DNA of 48,480 nt, taken from contig CANRAT010000001.1 in NCBI GenBank assembly GCA_947628685.1, forward strand, positions 1 through 48,480. The letters run 5' to 3'. The position numbers and the translations under genes are program-made. Of this stretch, positions 17,272 to 25,615 are shown piece by piece. The stretch is from an uncultured Bacilli bacterium (GTDB taxonomy: Bacteria > Bacillota_I > Bacilli_A > RF39 > UBA660). How positions within the stretch are numbered: the stretch's first letter is position 1; each line of letters opens with the position of its first letter. The notes under the pieces are model-generated. The model did no database searches, had not been told where the DNA came from, and saw only the letters and a list, made by a program, of their open reading frames with translations.

Positions 17272-17919
17272 TTAAAAATCATTTTTTGACATAACTTTTT
17301 TATATACTAAATAAGAAATAAATATTACTACTACAATTAATATAACAATAATTACATATTGAATAGGATTTTTTGTTGTAACATTGCTATCATAAGATAT
17401 TTCAATTTGTTTATTACCATTTTTAGTGATATTCCAAATATATTTATCACCGTCTACTTCCTCAGCATTTGTTGAAATAACCTTATGATTAGTTTTAAAA
17501 ACTACTCTAACACTTTCTAAATTATCATAAAATTCATAACATTCAAAATTAGAACCTGTATTTATTGTTATTATTCCATCATTATTTTCAATTTTAGGAT
17601 TGTTGTAGCACTGATTTAATATTGAAGAATTAATTATTGAAGATGCAGCTTTAGATGTATACTCTACACCCAATCTTTCATCATTAGTTAAAGATTTAAC
17701 ATTATAATTTTCTTGTCCAAATTCATCACTATCAAGTAAAGAGTTAAAACTATCTCTTACAGTCCAACCTGTATCAGTTGTTTTATCAAATATGGTCTTA
17801 TTTGTTTCTATAAGAGTTAATTTTTCACTAATTTTATTATTTTTTATCGTTATTTCATAATTTGCTGTACAACCTGATAAAAATAGACAAGCAATAATTA
17901 ATAGTAATATTTTCTTCAT
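17272..17919 (-). CDS. Lipoprotein with an additional C-terminal membrane helix
   Basis: A lipobox LSGC ends the N-terminal signal (Cys17), so the mature N-terminus should be lipidated. The middle (about 20-180) is a soluble external domain with Cys residues and many beta strands, including YEITIKNNKISEKLTL. A second hydrophobic segment (about 187-206) before a basic KKVMSK tail would anchor the C-terminus too. Anchoring at both ends is unusual. I do not recognise the domain. It lies between the wall hydrolase (14 bp) and the C39-like protein (7 bp) in the T4SS operon and may be a structural part of the cell-surface complex. Confidence 0.7.
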   Translation of the reverse strand: MKKILLLIIACLFLSGCTANYEITIKNNKISEKLTLIETNKTIFDKTTDTGWTVRDSFNSLLDSDEFGQENYNVKSLTNDERLGVEYTSKAASSIINSSILNQCYNNPKIENNDGIITINTGSNFECYEFYDNLESVRVVFKTNHKVISTNAEEVDGDKYIWNITKNGNKQIEISYDSNVTTKNPIQYVIIVILIVVVIFISYLVYKKVMSKNDF

Positions 17920-17926
17920 TTAATCA

Positions 17927-19927
17927 CTAATCCTTTTTTACATAAATATGTGCTTTATATACTTTATAATTAGAATATAAATTTAAATCTGTAACTCTAG
18001 CTGGATCCATAATGTATATATCATTATTAGTAGATATATAATCAAGAGCAACATAATGGTGTACTGAATTCCTATCTAATTTTGAAACTGCCAAAACTAT
18101 GTAATATTTTGAAGCATCATAACTTGATAATTTTTTAGCAATACTTTCTTTATTCATACCGGCTAAATTAATAGCAGTATAATATTCAAAGTTGGGCGCT
18201 AAATTTGTTGTACTTCTCCAAACAAAGTTTCCACCATTTACGAATTTATAGTATTTAAGTGCCACTCCAGGATCTATTGGAGATTCTACTGTAATAGTGC
18301 CACTTCTTGCTATTTGCATTGTAACAGAAGTAATTAAACAACCTATACTACACATTGTTGACTTACTACTAGGTACAGTCATATTGCTCCAAGTTCCGCC
18401 ACATTGTTTCCAATCTTTATAATATCCTGATGCGGGTGTTGCTGGAGTAGTGGTTCCACTATCCTCATTACCGCCTTCATCATCATTATCATCATTATTA
18501 TCGTTATTACTGTTATCATTATCTGTATTATTATCGTTATTTTCTTTATCGTTATTATTATTTGAAATATTTTCGTTATTAACATAATATTTTTTTTCAA
18601 TAAATTCTTTTAAGTATTCTCTATATTTATTATCATCAAACTTGTAGCACTTCCCATCCGATGCAAGTTCTATAGGTCTACAATAACTTGCATCCATTAC
18701 TGAAACCATATGTTGCGCTAAAACTTCCATGTCATGAGTACTATCATTAAATTTTGGAGTATAATTTGACCAATCGTAATAGTAGTCATATTCATCCGGT
18801 ATTGGTCTTTTATATGCAAGTCTATCTAATTGTTCTAAGTTAGAACTAAATACAATACCAATATCATCTGATTGCATAGTTAAAGTAGCCATCAAAAGAG
18901 GTAAATTTAAGTCTACATTATATCTAGTCTTATATTCATTGCTTAATCTATACATTTTAAAGAAGAAATCGTATATTAAACTCTCATCTTCAACACCATT
19001 TATACCAACTAAATTAGGATAAAAATCCTCTAAAGTTTCTAAATCCGCTTCATTATATTTACCATTAACATATTTATTTGCTACTGTAACTATATTAGAA
19101 TCTCTTAATTTACTGTTTCTAAATTTAACTACGTAGTGTTCTTGAAGAGTTAAAATTGCTACATCATCACTATCTTCATCAGTTATTTCTTCATCTAAAT
19201 CACTATCATCATCTTCCGCATCTTCTAACTTCTTATCAATTTTACTTGATTCTTTACTATCAGAAAGTTTATCGGCATCCCCAAATCCAATTGCTTTATA
19301 ATATATTTGAGATGCAGACATAAACAAATTAATGAATATAACCACAACAAATATAGGTATAGAAGCAATTAAAGATATTTTTATAAATTTGAATGAAACT
19401 TTTAAATTTTGACCATCTCCAATAGATGCCTGTTCTTGGGCTTCATTTCTTTGATCGTTTTGATTTTCAAAGAGTCCTGCTCCTAATCCAACTCCTAGAC
19501 CTCCACCTAAATTTCCAAATAATCCATTTTGTTTAGATGTTTGTCCTTCTTCCATAGAACTTGAACTATTATGCATTATTCCTCCACCTAGTGCGCTAAG
19601 ACCTTTAGGTTTAAGTCTATTTATAAAACTTTTATTATTTTTTCGACTAGGTTGGTTTAAATTTCTATTTTTTAAAAGATTATTGTTCTTTTGAGAATTA
19701 ATAGGTTGTGTATTACCAGTGGCATCATAATGTGGCATATTAGGATATCTTTGCTTTTTTATATCTTTTAATTTTTCCTCTAATTTATCATTATCATAAA
19801 GACTATTATAATGATCCATTCCTATAGCTTCAGAAATTTTTCTTAATCTATCAGCTTGGCTTTCAGAAGTTCCAGAATCTATTCCCAACTCACGAGCTAA
19901 ATCTTCTATTTTATCTGTTTGATGCAC
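17927..19927 (-). CDS. Large T4SS membrane protein with C39-like papain-fold domain
   Basis: The 666-residue protein has a cytoplasmic region of about 180 residues rich in N, Q and G. One membrane segment follows (about 185-212), then an acidic stretch, an alpha-helical domain (about 265-440), an Asn/Asp-rich linker (about 445-500) and a C-terminal peptidase-like domain. The last has MCSIGCLITSVTM with the probable catalytic Cys, HHYVALDY with the His, and IYIMDPA, as in C39-type papain-like enzymes. It may cut peptidoglycan peptides or a T4SS protein. The true start is GTG 19927-19925: GGAGGTG lies 6 bases upstream, whereas an in-frame GTG at 19936 is part of that ribosome site. Confidence 0.72.
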   Translation of the reverse strand: MHQTDKIEDLARELGIDSGTSESQADRLRKISEAIGMDHYNSLYDNDKLEEKLKDIKKQRYPNMPHYDATGNTQPINSQKNNNLLKNRNLNQPSRKNNKSFINRLKPKGLSALGGGIMHNSSSSMEEGQTSKQNGLFGNLGGGLGVGLGAGLFENQNDQRNEAQEQASIGDGQNLKVSFKFIKISLIASIPIFVVVIFINLFMSASQIYYKAIGFGDADKLSDSKESSKIDKKLEDAEDDDSDLDEEITDEDSDDVAILTLQEHYVVKFRNSKLRDSNIVTVANKYVNGKYNEADLETLEDFYPNLVGINGVEDESLIYDFFFKMYRLSNEYKTRYNVDLNLPLLMATLTMQSDDIGIVFSSNLEQLDRLAYKRPIPDEYDYYYDWSNYTPKFNDSTHDMEVLAQHMVSVMDASYCRPIELASDGKCYKFDDNKYREYLKEFIEKKYYVNNENISNNNNDKENNDNNTDNDNSNNDNNDDNDDEGGNEDSGTTTPATPASGYYKDWKQCGGTWSNMTVPSSKSTMCSIGCLITSVTMQIARSGTITVESPIDPGVALKYYKFVNGGNFVWRSTTNLAPNFEYYTAINLAGMNKESIAKKLSSYDASKYYIVLAVSKLDRNSVHHYVALDYISTNNDIYIMDPARVTDLNLYSNYKVYKAHIYVKKD

Positions 19928-19945
19928 TAATAACACCTCCTATTT

Positions 19946-21730
19946 TTATAATCCTCCACCACTACCAAATGAATCTAACTCTTCATCTGATACAATAACA
20001 TTTATTCTCATACGTCTAGAGCCACATATAAATAATGCTTCTCCCTGTCCGTATTGCTTTATACTTTCTTTTTCATTATCATTTAAATCTATTAATTTAG
20101 ATAAATCATCAACCGCTTGCTTTCTTAAACCCATTACAAGGTAATATGAAGCATTATCAAATATTGCCTTACCTTGAGTGATTACACTAGGATCACTAAA
20201 GTCTGTTGGTTGTTGTGTGATTATTATAGTACCTGTATTATATTTTCTAGCACGTCTTTGAATTTGAGCAAGGAAATCAGCACCTAATGTATTTCCTCCA
20301 CTAAGTAGAACGTGTGCTTCATCTACCATCATTACTGTATTAACAGATGAGTCTAGTGTAAGACCCCATGCATACTTAAGTACATTAAAGAATAATGCAT
20401 TTCTAATATTTGAATCAGCATTCATGATTTCTCTTATATTGAATACAATGAAATTACTCTTTGGTTTTATCGTAGTATGTCCATCAAAATAGTATTTTAA
20501 TTCTTTTACTATTGGTCTTATTTTTATTTCAAGTTTTTCAAGTACATCTTTTTCTTGTGACTTTTCTGGCATAGATAATATTCTTCCCTTTATAGTCGCA
20601 TAAACATCCTTAAATGTTGGATAATCTTCAGATTTAAACTTAGTAAAATCTGCATCAAAATCTATACCGAATCTTTTATAAGTTTCTTGAACAACTTCAC
20701 TAAACATATTAACTACATCTTCTTCAATACTAGGATCATAATATTTTAAAAATGCTTTTATTGTTTGTAGTGTTCTAGTAAATACTGTATATCCTAAGCC
20801 CTGCTTCATTTCGTCTTCATCAGCATCAATAACAACTTCAAGAGGATTTATCATACCAAATGATCCACCTTTACCAAGACTAATAAAATCTCCACCAAAA
20901 GTAGCAGTCATTTCTTCTAATTCCCCTTCAGGATCTATTACAACTATTTGATTATTATTTCTTATATGACTTCTAAGTAATAATTTTGCTGCAGTAGATT
21001 TACCACTTCCAGATGTACCTAAAATAATCATATTTGCATTATTTCTATTGTTTTCCTTCTTTATTTGGTATAAAAATTGGTTAAATAATATAACTCCTCC
21101 AGAAAAATCTATACCAAGTAATGTAGACAAACCTGGATCCTTAATACTATCAAATATAAATGGATACATAGCAGCAATAGAAGGTGATGGAATTGGAGTA
21201 CCAATTCTATCTTCTATATCTTGTTTACCATAAATAGGTAAAATAGATTTCAATACTTTATCTTGTTCAAATCTAAGTGGAATAGCTCTTAATTCCATTG
21301 CTTCTAAATAATTTTTTACTTGAACCTTTTTAGCATCCAATTCTTCTTGTGTATTTGCAGTTATCATGACATGCATCTGAAAATCAAATATTTTAGATTG
21401 ACTAGCAGCAAGTTCACTTATAAACATTTCTAGCGAATCATAATCCTGTCTAATTCTTTCTTTTATAGTATTATCTCTTTCGTCTTGATATCTTTGACGC
21501 AAATCAGCAAGTTCCTTATTTAACATCCTGCTAATACTGCTGAATGGAAGTGGTATATGTTTAATTACAACTTTAATTCCAGACATACTAGTTAAACTAC
21601 TTAAATATCCTGGGTATATAAATTTTGGATAAGATATAATGGTTAATATACATGCATATTTATCACTAATAACAAATTCATTTGATTTAAATTCTAGGCC
21701 TTTAGGCGCTATTTGACTTCTAATATCCAT
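19946..21730 (-). CDS. virB4: VirB4-type T4SS ATPase, C-terminal (motor) polypeptide
   Basis: VirB4 powers T4SS pilus assembly and substrate transfer. The 594-residue polypeptide starts at the family's second segment (IAPKGLEFKSNEFVI, then CILTIISYPKFIYPGYLSSL). It continues with Walker A LGTSGSGKSTAAK (237-249), the DPEGELEEM motif, Walker B VMMVDEAHVLLSG near 465 and IIITQQPTDF near 510. The usual VirB4 N-terminal domain is missing and is encoded by the upstream gene, which ends in TAATG with this start codon. The two most likely act as a complex. Coding is open throughout with no sign of decay. Confidence 0.94.
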   Translation of the reverse strand: MDIRSQIAPKGLEFKSNEFVISDKYACILTIISYPKFIYPGYLSSLTSMSGIKVVIKHIPLPFSSISRMLNKELADLRQRYQDERDNTIKERIRQDYDSLEMFISELAASQSKIFDFQMHVMITANTQEELDAKKVQVKNYLEAMELRAIPLRFEQDKVLKSILPIYGKQDIEDRIGTPIPSPSIAAMYPFIFDSIKDPGLSTLLGIDFSGGVILFNQFLYQIKKENNRNNANMIILGTSGSGKSTAAKLLLRSHIRNNNQIVVIDPEGELEEMTATFGGDFISLGKGGSFGMINPLEVVIDADEDEMKQGLGYTVFTRTLQTIKAFLKYYDPSIEEDVVNMFSEVVQETYKRFGIDFDADFTKFKSEDYPTFKDVYATIKGRILSMPEKSQEKDVLEKLEIKIRPIVKELKYYFDGHTTIKPKSNFIVFNIREIMNADSNIRNALFFNVLKYAWGLTLDSSVNTVMMVDEAHVLLSGGNTLGADFLAQIQRRARKYNTGTIIITQQPTDFSDPSVITQGKAIFDNASYYLVMGLRKQAVDDLSKLIDLNDNEKESIKQYGQGEALFICGSRRMRINVIVSDEELDSFGSGGGL

Positions 21731-22269
21731 TATGCTAACACCGTCCCAAATGTGGTAGTTTGCCCACCATTTAAGAAATTATCAAGAATCATTCTTAAAT
21801 CATCATTATTAGTTTGAAATGCAGTAAGTCCAGCAGAAGCAAAATTATTTATTAAAGTACGAATCCTTTTTTGTATTAAATCATTATCCTTTTCCTTAAA
21901 CAATAAGAAGTATTCTGTATCTACAACATTATTGTTCATAAACATATTTGCCTTATTTATATCTTCCATTACCAACTTTCTTTTTCTAGCATCTGTTAAT
22001 TTATTATAGTGCAACTGAAGTTCAGATAGATAAACATTAATGTCTACAGGTCTATCGGCAACAATAATCCAAAATTCATAATCTATAGCATTATAAACAT
22101 TCTTTAAATTAGTTATAATCGCATCTTGCATTGCCTGATCAAGTATAAAAATATTTCTAGGCATTATTTTAATACCTGTCACTTTTTGATTATTATCAAG
22201 TACAATCACGCCATTTGAAATATCCTTTACAGGAACATCCGTATATTTACTTTTTATCTCTTTCGCCAT
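21730..22269 (-). CDS. VirB4 N-terminal domain encoded as a separate protein
   Basis: The 179-residue soluble protein matches the N-terminal part of Gram-positive VirB4 proteins: YTDVPVKDISNGVIVLDNN with a following strand, NIFILDQAMQDAII, YEFWIIVADRP, then a helical region, YFLLFKEKD and finally NDDLRMILDNFLNG. In single-chain homologues this block runs directly into the motor part. Here a TAATG joins the two genes, which allows coupled translation at a one-to-one ratio. I chose ATG 22269 (protein MAKEIKS) after GGTGTG; a longer frame has no ribosome site. It overlaps the PrgI-like gene by 23 bp. Confidence 0.75.
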   Translation of the reverse strand: MAKEIKSKYTDVPVKDISNGVIVLDNNQKVTGIKIMPRNIFILDQAMQDAIITNLKNVYNAIDYEFWIIVADRPVDINVYLSELQLHYNKLTDARKRKLVMEDINKANMFMNNNVVDTEYFLLFKEKDNDLIQKRIRTLINNFASAGLTAFQTNNDDLRMILDNFLNGGQTTTFGTVLA

Positions 22270-22567
22270 TATTTGCACACCAACCCTTCCATATATATTT
22301 TTGCCTTGTCGTATAAAATATCCAAGCATTTCTTATTACAGTACGTACATTATGGTAATTTGGAACAGGTATTACCAAAAAGCCACATATAAGTCCTGGA
22401 ATAATAGCAATAATTGCCATTGCAAAATTTTGAACGGGTAAGGCCATCATAAGTAAGAATGATAGCCCTACTCCGCATCCAAATATAACCAAATCTGATG
22501 TAGTAAATGCACCAAATTTAAGCATACTCTTTTTTGAGTTTGCTGGTATTAAATATGAATTGTCCAT
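22247..22567 (-). CDS. PrgI/VirB3-like T4SS membrane protein
   Basis: The 106-residue protein has a short N-terminal cytoplasmic part (YLIPANSKKSMLKFGAFT) and two closely spaced membrane helices (about 24-45 and 48-68). A basic tail with RNAWIFYTTRQKYIW follows. This is the layout of PrgI-family proteins, the Gram-positive VirB3 counterparts, which almost always precede VirB4. Gene order here (VirB6, PrgI, VirB4) agrees with that. The ATG follows AGGGTGTG, 17 bp after the VirB6 gene. Confidence 0.85.
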   Translation of the reverse strand: MDNSYLIPANSKKSMLKFGAFTTSDLVIFGCGVGLSFLLMMALPVQNFAMAIIAIIPGLICGFLVIPVPNYHNVRTVIRNAWIFYTTRQKYIWKGWCANNGERDKK

Positions 22568-22584
22568 TTAGTATCACACCCTTT

Positions 22585-25068
22585 TTATTTTTTAGATTTT
22601 GTATATTGTGCAACATCTTTGATATGAGCCATTTTTCCTGATGAAGTTTGAGCAACTGCACCTTTAGATGATTTACTCATTGTAACAAAATCGGCATTGC
22701 CATTTTCAATATCATCATCAGAAGGTACATACATTTCTTCAAACTCATCATCAACTTCTTTACCAGTTTGATTAACTTGTCTAGCAAGGCTAATCATTGC
22801 TTCTTTAGATTCTCTAATTACTTTATCCGCTGAAGCTTGTCCTGTTCCTTGTCTTTCAACTGTTTCTCCTGTTGTCTCATCTGTTGTTTCGTAGAATACT
22901 TGCCCGTTAGCTAACTCATTTATAGCTTTTTCTAATTCGCTTTCTTTATCAGCCTTAGCCTTCTTTTGAGCATCAACTGCTTCTTGATACTGCTCTTCAA
23001 CTGTTTTGCCTTCAATATCATCAAACATACTTTCATTTAAAGCGTCACGGCTAGCCTCAGCATCGTGAATTTGATCATCAATATTTTCTCCTTCTATTGC
23101 ATTTTTTTGATCTTGTAAAGCCGCTATTCTCTGCGTATATGCAGCATTTGCAGCATAAAAATCTGTATCAGAAGAATAATCAGAACGTGACAATTTTGAT
23201 TGCTCATTTCTTAATCTTGTTATTTCCAAATTTAATTCCCCAGATCTATTGGTATTTTCTAACTTTTTAGATTTCAATTCGGCAATTCTAGTATCATATG
23301 ATGTTCTCGCTTCTTCCACTTGCTGTGCTTTAGTTTTACCTGCTATATCTTTAAATGAAGCTCTATCTATTTGTGTCTTTTCTATTTGTTCTAACTCCTT
23401 TGCTATCGTTTTTGCACTTTTTCTTGCTACCTTATTTCCATCAGCATCTTTTGTATATGAATTATCATTTTTATCACAAGCTATAGCTTGATTTTTCATC
23501 GCTTCATATTGAGATTGGACAGCTTTTGCTTTTGATTCAACTTGACCAACTTTTTCTGCTGCTGTTGTTCCCACAAATTTAGATTTAAAAGATTCCCAAC
23601 TTGCTTTCATAGGCGAAACCCCGTTTGCTCTCATGTTTGCAACTTGTTTTTTTCTCTCGTGTGCTGCTTTATACGAATTTGAAAAATTCCTTCCAAACTT
23701 TTCTCCTCTTAAAGCTCCTCCAAACGCTTTGCCCATTCCTCTTAATCCTTGACCTGTTAATACAGCAGCGCCTCCTACTAATCCAGCAGTCGCTACTCCT
23801 TTTACTGGCCTAAATGCAGTCTTAGCGGTTTTTACCATTTGCTTTCCACCTAATGCTTGATCTTCAAATTTTTTAAGTGGATTAAGTTGGAATCCTCCTC
23901 CATCTAACTTAATGCCAAGCCCTTCAAGTAGTTTTGGTAATTGTTTAGCAAACATTAAAGCTCCTATGATAATAAATATTTTAATTATTAAACTATTAAC
24001 ATATGCTCCTGTTATAATATCCGTCATTCTATCTACTCTTGCAATTATAAATACTGCAAAATATAAAGCTAATAATCTAATAAATAAACTTAAATATGTT
24101 TTAAAACACATTTGATACCATTTTTTAAACAATCCATCTTTTCCACTTTTAGGATCAACATATGAAATTATTGGAATTGGCGCAACTAACTGCAAAACTG
24201 CAAGTTTTATACTACGAAGCGCAACATCCATACAAAAACTTATTAAAAGTAATACTATTACAACGCCTACTATAGTACTAAAAACATATCTATATTCAAT
24301 TATATAATTTTCATTATCTACATCTGTTGCAGTAGCTATATCCAACCTAAACATTAAAGGAAAATTTCCAATTTCTACACCTGTTACATAATTTTTTAAA
24401 GCATCTATACTAAATCTTCCGTTTGATTCTTCTGCTAAAGCATATAAAGATGTAGTATCATTATTATAAACCCAATCATCACCGGAATATGTTAATCCAG
24501 AGCAGCTTTCATTAAATACTTTTCTACCATTTTCTCTTATTTCGTTAGTTGTAAGTTGTGCACATTCATAGGCCTCTGTTATACCTAAATTTGGTGCGAA
24601 AAACGGAAGCATTGTCATATACGCCATTGTATCTCCAGCACTATTAAATGTATCATAATTAGATTGATCATCGCCGAATATGAGTGCAGAAAGCGAATTA
24701 TCTTCCAATATTATTGTTTGTAATTGATATGCATAACTAAATATATAAGGAGTTAGTATTAAAAGTGATAAAGATATTATTATATTTGTTCCAAGTTTTG
24801 TAACACCCTTTGATTTATCTGAAAAATCATCTGGATTAACTACATACATTATCAAAGAAAATGTAACTTTAAATACCATAAAAACAGCCAATAATTCATA
24901 TACTCTGTTAGCAACAATTGCTAAATCTGCATGTGAAAGAATTGAAGTTCTAGCAATGTTTATTAAAATCTCATAAAGCATTGAAATAAAATTATAGACA
25001 AGTTTATCAATATTAAAGAAAAATGTTCTCATTAAAGTTTGAAACCACATATTAGCTAAAACAAACAT
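22585..25068 (-). CDS. VirB6/TrbL-like polytopic T4SS channel protein with coiled-coil tail
   Basis: VirB6/TrbL proteins form the inner-membrane part of the T4SS channel. In this 827-residue protein, residues 1-380 hold about six membrane segments (near 20-45, 55-75, 90-115, 260-285, 320-345 and 355-375), with an external loop of about 140 residues (120-260) containing two Cys. Residues 385-440 are a basic, Gly/Ala-rich region. The C-terminal half is a charged coiled coil rich in E, K, Q and A, with a YSSDTDFYAANAAY break. The long tail should be cytoplasmic and could meet VirB4 or VirD4. GGAGGAG precedes the ATG, and a promoter at 25116-25144 makes it the first gene of the main T4SS operon. 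Confidence 0.85.
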   Translation of the reverse strand: MFVLANMWFQTLMRTFFFNIDKLVYNFISMLYEILINIARTSILSHADLAIVANRVYELLAVFMVFKVTFSLIMYVVNPDDFSDKSKGVTKLGTNIIISLSLLILTPYIFSYAYQLQTIILEDNSLSALIFGDDQSNYDTFNSAGDTMAYMTMLPFFAPNLGITEAYECAQLTTNEIRENGRKVFNESCSGLTYSGDDWVYNNDTTSLYALAEESNGRFSIDALKNYVTGVEIGNFPLMFRLDIATATDVDNENYIIEYRYVFSTIVGVVIVLLLISFCMDVALRSIKLAVLQLVAPIPIISYVDPKSGKDGLFKKWYQMCFKTYLSLFIRLLALYFAVFIIARVDRMTDIITGAYVNSLIIKIFIIIGALMFAKQLPKLLEGLGIKLDGGGFQLNPLKKFEDQALGGKQMVKTAKTAFRPVKGVATAGLVGGAAVLTGQGLRGMGKAFGGALRGEKFGRNFSNSYKAAHERKKQVANMRANGVSPMKASWESFKSKFVGTTAAEKVGQVESKAKAVQSQYEAMKNQAIACDKNDNSYTKDADGNKVARKSAKTIAKELEQIEKTQIDRASFKDIAGKTKAQQVEEARTSYDTRIAELKSKKLENTNRSGELNLEITRLRNEQSKLSRSDYSSDTDFYAANAAYTQRIAALQDQKNAIEGENIDDQIHDAEASRDALNESMFDDIEGKTVEEQYQEAVDAQKKAKADKESELEKAINELANGQVFYETTDETTGETVERQGTGQASADKVIRESKEAMISLARQVNQTGKEVDDEFEEMYVPSDDDIENGNADFVTMSKSSKGAVAQTSSGKMAHIKDVAQYTKSKK

Positions 25069-25115
25069 TTTTACTCCTCCTTATAGTTAAAATTACACAA
25101 TTCTAACCATAACAT

Positions 25116-25144
25116 ATTATAACAAAAAAAACACAATTAATCAA
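25116..25144 (-). promoter_or_regulatory. Promoter of the VirB6-VirD4 operon
   Basis: On the minus strand: TTGATT (25144-25139), a 17-bp spacer, TATAAT (25121-25116). The -35 lies inside the terminator hairpin of the upstream pilin gene, so ending one unit and starting the next share the same bases. Confidence 0.65.
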
Positions 25145-25157
25145 TAATTAAATGTGT
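25123..25157 (-). terminator. Terminator after VirB2-like pilin 1
   Basis: ACACAATTAAT (25131-25141) pairs with ATTAAATGTGT (25147-25157) with one mismatch. A run of eight T follows on the minus strand. Confidence 0.7.
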
Positions 25158-25169
25158 CTTATTTATTAT

Positions 25170-25556
25170 TTATTCAACATCTACTGCTACACAAGAATTA
25201 TCAGCAACAGTTCCATTTACAAAGCAGTTAAAACATTGAACAATTGAAGGCTCATTTCCTGCCAAGAATCTAACCAATATTTGAACAACTTGAATTACGA
25301 AGAACACAATTACAGCTGAAATAGCACGTTTAATAAATAATTGTTGTCCTTTTTTGATTTCGTCTTCTTTTGATGCAACAACCGCTTTTCCTAAATCAAG
25401 CATTCCGAATATTATAAGTAATATAGGTACCGCAATTTTTATTATCAATATAATTGTAGATACTATATAAGGAAAATTACCTGCAAATTGAAAATTGCTG
25501 CTTCCACAAGTATATATATCCTCTGAACTTGCCACTACCTTTGCCGCTAAAAACAT
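25170..25556 (-). CDS. VirB2/TrbC-like T4SS pilin 1
   Basis: This is the smallest of three related pilin-like proteins (128 residues). It has an external N-terminus with one Cys, a membrane segment (about 30-53), the conserved cytoplasmic loop KEDEIKKGQQLFIKR (about 63-77), a second membrane segment (about 78-97) and an external C-terminal part with CFNCFVNG and a further Cys. Two helices with a charged loop is the VirB2/TrbC layout. Unlike its paralogues it has no clear signal peptide. It has a perfect promoter and its own terminator, so it can be made in excess over the machine, as expected of a major subunit. Confidence 0.78.
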   Translation of the reverse strand: MFLAAKVVASSEDIYTCGSSNFQFAGNFPYIVSTIILIIKIAVPILLIIFGMLDLGKAVVASKEDEIKKGQQLFIKRAISAVIVFFVIQVVQILVRFLAGNEPSIVQCFNCFVNGTVADNSCVAVDVE

Positions 25557-25580
25557 CTTTATTCCTCCTCAACTAATATA

Positions 25581-25609
25581 ATTATATATTGTTTTATATC
25601 AAATGTCAA
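25581..25609 (-). promoter_or_regulatory. Consensus promoter of VirB2-like pilin 1
   Basis: On the minus strand: TTGACA (25609-25604), a 17-bp spacer, TATAAT (25586-25581), all consensus, then GGAGGA before the ATG. Confidence 0.8.
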
Positions 25610-25615
25610 TATAAT

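Noticed and set aside
18440..18580. AT-rich repetitive stretch resembling a tandem-repeat or CRISPR-like array
   Set aside because: It encodes the Asn/Asp-rich linker of the C39-like protein; units are irregular and in frame. No CRISPR array or cas gene is present anywhere.
21720..21740. Sequencing frameshift splitting virB4
   Set aside because: The join is a clean TAATG at a domain border, and both parts have their own starts; kept as a natural split, pending read support.
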